Of a DNA stretch of 32,486 bases, positions 24,959 to 32,354 are shown one piece after another. The stretch comes from Desulfovirgula sp. (GTDB lineage Bacteria > Bacillota > Desulfotomaculia > Desulfotomaculales > Desulfocucumaceae). A program made the position numbers and the translations under genes. Location: the NCBI GenBank assembly GCA_020725625.1, contig DYET01000088.1, positions 1 through 32,486 on the forward strand. Direction: 5' to 3'. The notes under the pieces are model-generated. The model did no database searches. It was not told where the DNA came from and was given only the letters and a program-made list of their open reading frames with translations. Positions within the stretch are counted from its first letter, which is position 1, and each line of letters begins with the position of its first letter.

Positions 24959-25291
24959 ATGCCCGCCGAAAAACCTGAGATGGATAAGGAAATCGGAATA
25001 TCCCGGTCTGAGTCTGAAATTGCTGCCGGAGAAGACGTCGAGAACGAAGCTGAATTTGAGGATGAGGATGAAGAAGAATACGAAGACGGGTTTGAATCAG
25101 AAATCGAGACCGAAATCGAACACCAGACCCCCGAGGTCATTGCCAAAGAGCTGCTGATTACTTTCCTCGAGAAGAACGCCGTGGCCTACCCCGACCCCCG
25201 GCCCGACGAGAGCAGGTATCGGGCGATCGGGAGGGCCATAGGGGAAATGTACAACGGGCTGCTTGAGGAAATCCGGAAAACCGCAGGTTAA
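24959..25291 (+). CDS. Acidic protein of unknown function (element)
   Basis: A 110-residue protein with ATG 24959 behind GAGGTG. Residues 15-60 are extremely acidic, dominated by Glu and Asp (EFEDEDEEEYEDGFESEIE). Residues 60-110 are a normal globular-looking part with VIAKELLITFLEKNAVAYPD and a final helix. The open frame extends upstream, but this ATG is the one with a ribosome-binding site. The acidic run could mimic DNA or bind a basic protein; that is inference. No family recognised. Confidence 0.65.
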   Translation: MPAEKPEMDKEIGISRSESEIAAGEDVENEAEFEDEDEEEYEDGFESEIETEIEHQTPEVIAKELLITFLEKNAVAYPDPRPDESRYRAIGRAIGEMYNGLLEEIRKTAG

Positions 25292-25352
25292 AAAAAATTC
25301 AAGGCCTCCACAAAACCTTTTTTCCCCCGCGCCGAACAATTACCCCCAGGAA

Positions 25353-25682
25353 CTATAATTCGGTGTATTTTTTGCTGGAACCGTAGGCCCTGTCTTCGGG
25401 ATACTTTTCCTGGTTTTTAGATATCTTTTTTAATACAGCGTCTTCAAGATCTATACCCAACTCATACGACAGTAAAAGCAAATAAATAATAATGTCAGCA
25501 AGTTCTTCCTTAATATTCTCCATTTTTTCCTGAACGGCTCTTTCACTGCTTTTCCACTGGAAATTTTCCAGCAGCTCGCAGGCCTCAAGTACTATTGATA
25601 TGGCCAGGTCCTTGGGGTTGTGGTACTGCCTCCAGTTGCGCTTATCCCTGAACTCGACCACTTTGTCAACAAGGTGTTCCAT
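25353..25682 (-). CDS. MazG-like nucleotide pyrophosphohydrolase
   Basis: A 109-residue protein of the MazG/dUTPase-like all-alpha NTP pyrophosphohydrolase group, which removes pyrophosphate from NTPs or dNTPs. The motif E-A-C-E-L-L-E-N-F-Q-W at about 31-41 followed by E-E-L-A-D-I-I-I-Y at about 59-67 supplies the four metal ligands. ATG 25682 has GAGGG upstream. It sits inside the spoVR element, so may be passenger cargo; such enzymes also appear in phages and mobile DNA. Its exact substrate is not evident. Confidence 0.85.
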   Translation of the reverse strand: MEHLVDKVVEFRDKRNWRQYHNPKDLAISIVLEACELLENFQWKSSERAVQEKMENIKEELADIIIYLLLLSYELGIDLEDAVLKKISKNQEKYPEDRAYGSSKKYTEL

Positions 25683-25819
25683 ATTTTCCCTCCGGTGTTT
25701 CTATTTAGAAGAATATTAACACCTTTTATGGCAGCCGGCAAGAACATGCGGTGGAACTATACGCCGGACGGCTTAATCAAAAAGTGATTTCCCAAGGCAT
25801 CGGGTACCAACGTTCATCG

Positions 25820-25837
25820 TATAATGTTGTTAACAAC
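25820..25837 (+). promoter_or_regulatory. -10 box with adjacent palindrome upstream of the recombinase
   Basis: TATAAT (25820-25825) is directly followed by the perfect 12-bp palindrome GTTGTTAACAAC (25826-25837), suited to be an operator. No convincing -35 is seen 17 bases upstream. The recombinase start is 36 bases further on. Confidence 0.4.
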
Positions 25838-25872
25838 CCTCTTTAATAATTGATTTTTTCAGGGGTGGATTA

Positions 25873-27315
25873 ATGAGATCCACGGGAAACCGCACCCTGG
25901 CCATCGTGCGGGTATCCACCGCCGATCAGGCCCGCGAAGAGAGGTACTCGATACCCCACCAGCGATCACACATAACCGAAGAATGCCGGCGCCGGGGCCT
26001 GGAACTGGTGCATTTCTTTGAATTTGTCCAGAAGGGCGGCAGGGTCCTTTCGGACAGATCGAGGGAAAAGGCCGAGGTCCTGAAATTCATAAAGGATTAC
26101 TCCATACACTACGTTATTGTCCACGAACTCGACCGCCTGGCCAGGTCAATGCTGGACACCCTCCTTTTTGTCGATCAGCTGGATAAGATGGGGGTTTCCT
26201 TCATCTCCATCCACGACGGTTTCGACACCAGCACCGCCCAGGGACAGCTGCAAATGCACATCCTGGCCGCATTTGCGGAGTATTTCCGGAAGCAGCTGGC
26301 CAGCAAGGTTGTCGGCGGCATGGTGGAGAGGGCGAAGCAGGGCAGGCACATGGGCCGGCGGCCCCTGGGATACAGGATTGGGCCCGGCGGCCTTGAGGTC
26401 GACGAAGACGAGGCAAAAATAGTCAAAATGATCTACACCATGTACCTGGATCAAAATCTCGGGCTCAGGGCCATCGCCGACCACCTGAACGGCATGGGGC
26501 TGAAAGGCATCAAGGGAGACCTGTGGTCCCACAACACCATCAGGGACATCCTTGAAAACGAGGTGTATACCGGAACCTTCACCTGGTCCGAGATAAGGGT
26601 TGAGAACAACCACCCGCCCATCATCGGCCGGGAAACATGGGAAAAAGTCCAGATCCGCCGGCGGAGAAAAAAGGACCTGGGCGGCCGGTCCCAAAACAGC
26701 TTTTATTTACTGAGCGGCCTTTTACGCTGCGGGGTCTGCGGCCAGGGCACCCTGGTCGGCAGGTATGTCCGGAAGGGAAAGTACCGGTACCGTTACTATA
26801 CCTGCAACAACTACGCGTCCAGGGGCACAACCATGTGCTCGGCGAAGTACATCCGGGCCGACTGGATCGAGAACCGGGTCATGGAAGACATCAGGGAGCT
26901 GATAGCCGATGGGAAGGCCGCAGTAAACCGGGAAATGATCCCCCCGGACGGGGATATCCTGAAGGAGGAGCTGGCGCTCAAGAAAAGGGAGTTGGATCGG
27001 CTCAGGCTCATGATCGTCCGGGCGGCGGAGGCGTATGAGCGCGGGGATTACGACCTGGATTTTTTCTCCCGGCGCAGGGAGATTATTACCAGGCAGCGCG
27101 CGGAACTCGAAAGGGAAATAGAAAATCTCCGGGCCAAAGCCGAGGGCGGGTTTTCCCCGGAAAAACTGGAGGCGAGGATGGGAATGCGGCCGGAGAATGC
27201 CATGGCCGTTGTGACAGAGAGGGAGCCGCTGAAGGTCAAGGCCCGCCTGCAGGTTCTCATCGACCGGGTCGTGGTACGGACACCCGATGACGCCACCATT
27301 TACTACCTCGGGTAG
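25873..27315 (+). CDS. Large serine recombinase (integrase/excisionase of the element)
   Basis: It cuts and joins DNA at attachment sites through a serine nucleophile. The 480-residue protein has the resolvase domain (about 1-150) with Ser15 in AIVRVSTADQ and the catalytic region HELDRLARS, the recombinase domain (about 160-260, with GRRPLGYRI and NPxVY-like ILENEVYTGTF), a zinc ribbon (C-G-V-C-G...C-x10-C) and a coiled-coil (about 350-430). No lesion is seen. ATG 25873 has AGGGGTGG. Its stop is 33 bases from the right 13-bp repeat, the usual position of an integrase beside its attachment site. Confidence 0.95.
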   Translation: MRSTGNRTLAIVRVSTADQAREERYSIPHQRSHITEECRRRGLELVHFFEFVQKGGRVLSDRSREKAEVLKFIKDYSIHYVIVHELDRLARSMLDTLLFVDQLDKMGVSFISIHDGFDTSTAQGQLQMHILAAFAEYFRKQLASKVVGGMVERAKQGRHMGRRPLGYRIGPGGLEVDEDEAKIVKMIYTMYLDQNLGLRAIADHLNGMGLKGIKGDLWSHNTIRDILENEVYTGTFTWSEIRVENNHPPIIGRETWEKVQIRRRRKKDLGGRSQNSFYLLSGLLRCGVCGQGTLVGRYVRKGKYRYRYYTCNNYASRGTTMCSAKYIRADWIENRVMEDIRELIADGKAAVNREMIPPDGDILKEELALKKRELDRLRLMIVRAAEAYERGDYDLDFFSRRREIITRQRAELEREIENLRAKAEGGFSPEKLEARMGMRPENAMAVVTEREPLKVKARLQVLIDRVVVRTPDDATIYYLG

Positions 27316-27317
27316 TC

Positions 27318-27337
27318 AACCGGCTAATTTGCCGGTT
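27318..27337. repeat. AACCGGC/GCCGGTT hairpin at the right end
   Basis: A perfect 7-bp stem with loop TAATTT, beginning three bases past the recombinase stop and ending ten bases from the right core repeat. It may be a terminator or an arm of the attachment site. A near copy lies at 24584-24603. Confidence 0.55.
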
Positions 27338-27530
27338 ACGGATGACGGGCCTTGCCGAAGGTCCAGTGGGAAAACCGTGTGGGCATACCGTAAGCCCCAA
27401 AGGTATAGATAATGTCGGCGGGGCATATTTCAAAGAACATATTGTAGAAGTCAAGGCCCAATTCTCTGGCCTTGGCGGTGATTTTCCCAATGGCTTCCTC
27501 CAGCAGCCCGACCTCATCCCTGACTTTCAT
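27336..27530 (-). pseudogene. spoVR: spoVR, N-terminal part (61 codons, then element)
   Basis: This is the true start of spoVR. ATG 27530 has GGGAGG seven bases upstream. It reads [20 protein letters not shown], then [27 protein letters not shown], the most conserved N-terminal block of SpoVR. After the Ala of FGKA the sequence enters the element, adds R-H-P and stops at 27336. Codons 1-61 join in frame to 24115 downstream, giving ...HWTFGKA-YQKMKTQYDYNL, as in an intact SpoVR. Confidence 0.95.
27348..27360. repeat. Right 13-bp core attachment repeat
   Basis: GGCCTTGCCGAAG, identical to 24116-24128. It encodes FGKA at the end of the spoVR N-terminal part and lies 33 bases past the recombinase stop. 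Confidence 0.9.
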
Positions 27531-27550
27531 TAAAATCCCTCCCTTTATCC

Positions 27551-27579
27551 ACGATATGCTGGGACGGTTGTACAAATTT
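27551..27579 (-). promoter_or_regulatory. spoVR: Possible sigma-E-like promoter of spoVR
   Basis: On the minus strand AAATT (27579-27575), 16 bases, then CATATCGT (27558-27551), partly like sigma-E -10 sites. The -10 is only about 20 bases from ATG 27530, leaving room just for the ribosome-binding site. Match is weak. Confidence 0.25.
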
Positions 27580-27693
27580 ATAAAGTTATTGAACCGGCGG
27601 GAATAAAGCCGAAGCTAAAAAATAAAGGCCGTTGACCGTACCCGCCAGCAGCCCCGGCCCCCCGAGGGGGAATTGCAGCATTATTGCAGCCTC

Positions 27694-28104
27694 TCAGTTG
27701 TTTTCATACTTTTCCAGTATCTCCATGAACTCCTCTTCCCTGCTGTTTCTTACATAGTAGTCAAAGAGAAAATCCATCTGCCTTTTGGTAAGGTGCATAT
27801 CCTTGTGGACCACCACCCGGCCGAGGCTTATCTTAACCCAGCCGTTCTTTTCCAGGGTATACTCCCCGTTCAGCTCGTAGGGAAACCGGTTCACCTTCTT
27901 GTATCCCATCCTGGCCACGAGCTTGTCGGCATAAATCAGGTGGTCGTAATAGTTGCAGGCATAAAAGGTCCCGTCGGGGGAGAGCCAGCCGTCCACCCCG
28001 GCCAGGTCGCCCTGGTAGGGTTCCAGCTTGAAAGTGGTGGCCTCCTCGGCTATCGCATTCAGGCTGTTTTTTATGCTTTCCACAATTTTGGCTATAGGGG
28101 CCAC
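27694..28104 (-). CDS. Protein of unknown function upstream of spoVR
   Basis: A 136-residue cytoplasmic protein. GTG 28104 is chosen (MAPIAKIVESIKNSLNAIAE) because GGGAG sits eight bases before it; the alternative GTG at 28113 would overlap that site. It has a helical N terminus, then a mixed part with aromatic residues (DGWLSPDGTFYACNYYDHL) and a C-terminal helix rich in charged and aromatic residues (MDFLFDYYVRNSREEEF). No motif of a known family is recognised. It ends 163 bases before spoVR and may share its transcript; no sporulation role can be claimed. Confidence 0.7.
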   Translation of the reverse strand: MAPIAKIVESIKNSLNAIAEEATTFKLEPYQGDLAGVDGWLSPDGTFYACNYYDHLIYADKLVARMGYKKVNRFPYELNGEYTLEKNGWVKISLGRVVVHKDMHLTKRQMDFLFDYYVRNSREEEFMEILEKYENN

Positions 28105-28287
28105 GGCAATCACTCCCGCCGGCCTTCAAACCCAAGCAGCTGACTGTCTATGGTTTTAAACATATTTTACCCGTCCGGCTCCGGAATGGCAACTGCCCTG
28201 TAATGAATTGCACTTTTTCGACTGCGAAATTCTCAAAACCATAGTCGTAAATTTCACTCACAATTAAGTGTTTGTATACACTTTCAT

Positions 28288-28347
28288 AGAATCCAGAATA
28301 ATTGTCATCCGCCCGCATGCAATCCTGGATTCTAAATTCTGGATTCT
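28288..28347. repeat. Inverted repeat AGAATCCAGAAT / ATTCTGGATTCT
   Basis: A perfect 12-bp inverted repeat, 28288-28299 and 28336-28347, with a third similar copy (TCCTGGATTCT) at 28323-28333. It lies downstream of ridA and upstream of the unknown gene. The same AATTCTGGATTC motif occurs at 8408-8419 upstream of hslV. Confidence 0.55.
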
Positions 28348-28358
28348 GACCCTGTAAA

Positions 28359-28823
28359 CTAGCCCTTAAGCTTAACAATCATCTCCACTTCCACCGCCGC
28401 TCCCAGGGGAAGTTCGCTCACTCCGACCGCCGCCCTGGCATGCCTGCCGGCCTCCCCGAAAACCTCGCCCAGCAGGTCCGAGGCGCCGTTGAGCACCCCG
28501 GGCTGGCCGGTAAAGCCGGGGGCGCTGTTGACATAACCGGTCACTTTGATTATTCTTTCGATTCCGTCCAGGCTGCCCGCCGCCTCCTTCACCGCCCCGA
28601 GGCAGTTGAGGGCGCAGATTCTGGCGGCCTCGTAACCCTGAACCTCCGTCAGGTCGGCCCCCACCCTGCCCTTGTACCTGAGTTCCCCGTCCACAAAGGG
28701 CACCTGGCCCGAGGTAAATATGTAATCGCCCACCCGGACCGCCGGCACATAGGAACCCGCCGGCCTGGGGGCCGGGGGCAGGTCGATACCCAGTTCTTTT
28801 AGTTTTGCTTCGTACACGCTCAT
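28359..28823 (-). CDS. RidA (YjgF/YER057c/UK114) family protein
   Basis: Members hydrolyse reactive imines and enamines made by PLP enzymes. The 154-residue protein is longer than classic RidA (about 125) with an N-terminal extension, [20 protein letters not shown], the mark of the longer RidA subgroup. It has [15 protein letters not shown], the L-N-C-L-G-A-V-K helix and VEVEMIVKL at the end. The catalytic Arg-type residue of archetypal RidA proteins is not in its usual place in the visible C-terminal part ([12 protein letters not shown]), so imine hydrolysis is not certain. AAGGAGATA precedes ATG 28823. Confidence 0.88.
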   Translation of the reverse strand: MSVYEAKLKELGIDLPPAPRPAGSYVPAVRVGDYIFTSGQVPFVDGELRYKGRVGADLTEVQGYEAARICALNCLGAVKEAAGSLDGIERIIKVTGYVNSAPGFTGQPGVLNGASDLLGEVFGEAGRHARAAVGVSELPLGAAVEVEMIVKLKG

Positions 28824-29086
28824 TATCTCCTTCCCGGTTTGTATAATTCTGATTCCGGGACTCCAGGGCCGGCCCCATTTCCACCCCGTCCAGCCTCTCT
28901 TCGGCGGCCACCAAAACCCCGCCGGAAACGATTTCCATGAACCCGGCGTAGGCTATCCTCCCCCAGTTTTCCCCTTAGAATCACCACCAGTCTGCAGCAC
29001 ATCTCTTTTTTGCGCGTAGGGGCTGATGCTGAACCGGTCTGAACAGAAGACTCCACAGACATCGTCCATAGCTTTGCCGCCCTCAT
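28824..29086 (-). pseudogene. Possible remnant of a small gene upstream of ridA
   Basis: The 497 bases between ridA and the aminotransferase hold no convincing intact gene. On the minus strand one frame has CCRLVVILRGKLGE and the next has RIAYAGFMEIVSGGVLVAAE, which look like consecutive parts of one beta-rich protein broken by a frameshift at about 28945-28960. No family is firmly recognised. The rest of the gap (29087-29320) has a GC-rich 9-bp hairpin (29191-29199 / 29214-29222) and no gene. Confidence 0.3.
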
Positions 29087-29320
29087 TAAAACGTTAATTT
29101 GAATATATTAATATCACCATTTCTCCTTTTTGTCCATAAAAAATCAGCCCGGATTACACCGGAGGGCTGGTAGAACAGCACCCCGGCCGCCGGCGGCGGA
29201 AAACGCCGGCAGACCGCCGCCGCAGTAAAACAGGAAAAACGGGCCCGGTGTTAAATTTATATAACGTGCCATCTCCCATGATCCTGTGTTTCATACATTG
29301 CCGGAAGGGGGTAACGCCTG

Positions 29321-30529
29321 GTGAAAACCCCGGCGGTGGCGGGGGGCAGGCCGGTGCGGGGAAACCCGCTGCCCTTCGCCGCACCAATGATAGATGAGGA
29401 CGACATCCGGTCGGTGGCCGATTCGCTGCGGGGAGGCGTACTCTCCATGGGCAGTGCGGTTGCCCGGTTCGAAGAGGCCTTTGCCTCCTATACCGGGTCG
29501 AAATATGCGGTGGCGGTTTCCAGCGGCGCCGCCGGACTGCACATCGCCCTCATGGCGGGGGGAATCGGCCCCCAGGAGGAGGTCATCGCCTCGCCCCTGG
29601 CCCGCCCGGCTGCGGTCAACTGCATCCTTTACCAAAAGGCTGTACCTGTCTTCACTGACGTCTCCCCGTCAACAATGACCCTGGACCCGGAAAAGGTCCC
29701 GGCCAGGCTGACCGACCGGACCCGGGCCGTGATCATCACCCATTACGGGGGCTTTCCCTGCCGGCTGGACCCGTTGCTGGAAATCGCCGGAGAAAGAAAT
29801 CTCCTGGTCATTGAAGACTCCACCCGCGCCCTGGGCGCCCTCTACCGCGGGAGGATGGCGGGGACATACGGCCACATGGGGGTTTTCAGCTTTTCCGGGC
29901 TGCAGGGTGTGACCACCGGAGAGGGCGGCATGGTGGTCACGGACGACGAGGAAACCGCCCGCTGGCTGGCCATGTTCAGAGACGGCGGAATGATCCGGGA
30001 AAGGGAGAGGCTGACCAGGGACCTTGGGCCCTGGCACCGGGAGATGCAGGACCTGGGCTACAACTACCGGATGACCGAGATGCAGGCGGCCCTGGGACTT
30101 TCACAGATCCAAAAGGCCAACCTTTTCTTAAAGCGGCGGGCGGAAATAGCAAGGAAATACACGGCGGCGCTGGGAGGGCTTGAACAGCTGGTTGTTCCCG
30201 AAATTGCCGAGGGATCCCGCCCCTCCTGGGAAATCTACCCCCTGCGGATTAGGCCCGGCCTCCTGTCAGCCGGCCGCAGGGAAATATTCGAGGCTATCCA
30301 AAAGGAAAACATCGGCTTGGACGTCAACTACCTGCCCGTGCACATCCAGCCGTATTACCTGTGGATTGGCCACCCGGACGTCTGCACCATTGTTGACAGC
30401 CTTTGCCCTGTGGCCGAAGAAATATACGAAAACCTGATCTGCCTTCCTATCTACCCGGCCATGACCGACCGGGACGTGGAGGATGTAATCACGGCGGTTT
30501 ACAGGGTAATCAACCACTTCAGCCGGTAA
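29321..30529 (+). CDS. DegT/DnrJ/EryC1/StrS-type aminotransferase homologue lacking the catalytic lysine
   Basis: A 402-residue protein of the PLP-dependent sugar aminotransferase fold, with the expected layout: N-terminal pockets, SSGAAGLHIAL, the PLP-pyridine Asp in VIEDSTRALGA and the catalytic-loop region FSFSGLQGVTTGEGGMVV. In working aminotransferases that loop is FS-x-x-x-x-K-x-x-T-T-G-E-G-G with Lys binding PLP. Here residue 195 is Gln (CAG, 29903-29905). The usual EDAAHA is EDSTRA. The rest is intact to the end, GTG start behind GGGGGT. So it is a full-length member that may bind PLP non-covalently, do another reaction or be inactive. Substrate unknown; no neighbouring sugar genes. 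Confidence 0.9.
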   Translation: MKTPAVAGGRPVRGNPLPFAAPMIDEDDIRSVADSLRGGVLSMGSAVARFEEAFASYTGSKYAVAVSSGAAGLHIALMAGGIGPQEEVIASPLARPAAVNCILYQKAVPVFTDVSPSTMTLDPEKVPARLTDRTRAVIITHYGGFPCRLDPLLEIAGERNLLVIEDSTRALGALYRGRMAGTYGHMGVFSFSGLQGVTTGEGGMVVTDDEETARWLAMFRDGGMIRERERLTRDLGPWHREMQDLGYNYRMTEMQAALGLSQIQKANLFLKRRAEIARKYTAALGGLEQLVVPEIAEGSRPSWEIYPLRIRPGLLSAGRREIFEAIQKENIGLDVNYLPVHIQPYYLWIGHPDVCTIVDSLCPVAEEIYENLICLPIYPAMTDRDVEDVITAVYRVINHFSR

Positions 30530-30628
30530 AAGTTCCCAAAGGTGCGCAACCAAGATAGTTCTAACAAGATCTTGAAAAACAACAAAGCCAGGATACTGGT
30601 CCTGACCCGTTTTCCCCGCCCGCTGGTT

Positions 30629-31030
30629 TTACCCCAGGGGAAGAAGCTTCATCAGCGTTGAGATTCCCCTGCCCCTGCCGATGTAACCGGGGTCGTAATT
30701 TTTCCAGAACTGATAGGCCCAGGGGGTGTTCAGCTCAAATACCACCGGCCGGTCGGGGAACTTTTCCCGGACATAGTCCACCAGGGCACTGGCGTAACCC
30801 CGCCTGCGGTACTTGGGCCGGGTCTCCACCGACACTATGCCGACCACTCCCTTTTCCGGACACCACGGGGGGTCCAGTTGCCATGCTATTCTGGACACCA
30901 GTTCCCCGTTTTCCAGGACGCCGTTGAAATTGCAGCCGATCAGATCGGAAATCCAGGCGAAGCTCAGCATCTCATCGTCTTCAAAAGTCCGGCACAGAGG
31001 GGAACTGGGGGTGATGCTGATAAGTTCCAT
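30629..31030 (-). CDS. GNAT family N-acetyltransferase
   Basis: A 133-residue acetyl-CoA-dependent transferase. The acetyl-CoA motif A is seen as GIVSVETRPKYRRRGYASAL, with the R-x-x-G-x-A loop, at about residues 66-85; the following helix VDYVREKFPDRPVVFELN and the C-terminal YQFWKNYDP complete the fold. The N terminus carries a less usual SFAWISDLIGCNFNGVLENG strand. ATG 31030 has AGGAAGTG upstream. The substrate cannot be assigned. It is downstream of yhbH by about 175 bases on the same strand. Confidence 0.88.
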   Translation of the reverse strand: MELISITPSSPLCRTFEDDEMLSFAWISDLIGCNFNGVLENGELVSRIAWQLDPPWCPEKGVVGIVSVETRPKYRRRGYASALVDYVREKFPDRPVVFELNTPWAYQFWKNYDPGYIGRGRGISTLMKLLPLG

Positions 31031-31205
31031 ACGAATTCACTTCCTGTTCTCTACGCCCAGACTAATCGCCTACCTTCAATTTGCGGCAAAACCCGGATTT
31101 CGTCAAGTTCTGTATAGTTTCTTTAACACCACCATTCTCTTTTATGATCTTTATTAATTAAATAATCGGTCGGATGCTCCTGTTTTCTCGCCTGGACCTT
31201 TTGTT

Positions 31206-32354
31206 TCAGGCTCTTATGTTTTCCGGGGCCGGGGAAAAAAACTTTTTCAAGGCCGGGTACACGCCGGTCTTGTCCTTTATGGTCACCACCGTGAACTTCT
31301 GGTCGGTTATCTTTTTGTAGGCCGACCTTAAGGTGCTGGTATAATAGTAAGGGCCTTCAATCTCACCGTACCCGACCAGGTTGCACTTAGTCAAAAGCTC
31401 TCCCACCAGCTTAACGCACAGGTCGTTGTCCGAAGCCAAGTTATCCCCGTCCGAGAAATGAAAGGCGTAAATGTTGTAGTCCTGGGGGCTGTACCTCTTT
31501 TCAATTATATCCAAGGCCAGGCGGTAAACCGAAGAGCAGCGCGTTCCGCCGCTTGCGCCCTTGGTGAAAAACTCTTCCTCGGTTGTTTCCTTGGCCTCAA
31601 CGTGATGGGCCAGGAACACAATGTGAACATTCTGGTACTTGGTCCGCAGAAACCTGACCATCCAGAAGAAAAAGCTGCGGGCGATGTACTTCTCGTATGC
31701 ACCCATGGACCCCGAAGTGTCCATCATGGCCAGAACCACGGCGCTGGACTCGAACTTGTAGGTCGTCTCCCAGGTTTTAAAGCGCAGGTCTTCCTTTTTG
31801 ATGCCGTGAATTCCGGGGCTCCCGCTCAGGGCATTGCGCTTCAGCACCTCGTAGATGGTCCGCTTCCGGTCGATGTTGCTTGATATGCCAGTTTTCCTGA
31901 CGTCTTTGAATTCGATGGATTCCGAGGAGAGATCGGGCTTTTTCTTCTTCTCCAGGTTGGGCAGCCCGAGGTCTTCGAAAATTAAATCAGCCAGTTCATC
32001 AATTGAGATATCCGTCTCGTAATAGTCTATTCCCGGTTCCTCCCCGGCCCCTTTGCCCTTGCCGCCCTGCTGCGGCTCCGACCCCAGCACGTCCCCCACA
32101 TTGCTTTTTCCGTCACCCTGCCCGGCGTGCTTCTTTTTCCCCTGATCGAAACGGAAATGGTACTCGTCCAGGGAGCGGATGGGCACCCTGATTACCTTGT
32201 TTCCGTCGGACAGGATGATGCTTTCTTCACTGACTACGTCGGCCAGGTTCTTCTTTAACGCTTCCTTGACCTTTTCCCGGTGACGCTGCCGGTCGATCTC
32301 CCCCTTGCGGTGAAGCGACCAGTCGTCCCGGGAAACCCTGTACAGATCAGACAT
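31206..32354 (-). CDS. yhbH: Sporulation protein YhbH (DUF444)
   Basis: YhbH is a mother-cell sporulation protein that in Bacillus and relatives is encoded with prkA and close to spoVR; its exact role is unclear. The 382-residue protein has a charged N-terminal part, a linker with glycine, lysine and acidic residues (about 65-135) and a von Willebrand A-like domain with the metal-binding D-T-S-G-S motif (MMDTSGSMG, about 215) and THHVEAKETTEEEFF-like segment. ATG 32354 is preceded by GGAGGG. A CATATAAT sequence (32439-32432 on the minus strand), like a sigma-E -10, lies about 80 bases upstream, without a clear -35. prkA is probably beyond the window. Confidence 0.93.
   Translation of the reverse strand: MSDLYRVSRDDWSLHRKGEIDRQRHREKVKEALKKNLADVVSEESIILSDGNKVIRVPIRSLDEYHFRFDQGKKKHAGQGDGKSNVGDVLGSEPQQGGKGKGAGEEPGIDYYETDISIDELADLIFEDLGLPNLEKKKKPDLSSESIEFKDVRKTGISSNIDRKRTIYEVLKRNALSGSPGIHGIKKEDLRFKTWETTYKFESSAVVLAMMDTSGSMGAYEKYIARSFFFWMVRFLRTKYQNVHIVFLAHHVEAKETTEEEFFTKGASGGTRCSSVYRLALDIIEKRYSPQDYNIYAFHFSDGDNLASDNDLCVKLVGELLTKCNLVGYGEIEGPYYYTSTLRSAYKKITDQKFTVVTIKDKTGVYPALKKFFSPAPENIRA

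Larger units (their letters stand above)
24129..27360. mobile_element. 3,232-bp serine-recombinase element inserted in spoVR
   Basis: The element interrupts spoVR between codons 61 and 62. It is bounded by 13-bp direct repeats (24116-24128 and 27348-27360), and recombination between them removes 3,232 bp, leaves one copy and gives an uninterrupted 496-codon frame. It carries a large serine recombinase, a MazG-like protein, two other small plus-strand genes and one small minus-strand gene. Both spoVR halves and the recombinase lack inactivating mutations. There are no capsid or replication genes, so it is a minimal intervening element rather than a phage. Comparable elements are skin in sigK and SPbeta in spsM. 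Confidence 0.92.

Noticed and set aside
28148-28378. 76-codon minus-strand frame after ridA
   Set aside because: Overlaps the ridA end and an inverted repeat, with no ribosome-binding site; looks like intergenic sequence.
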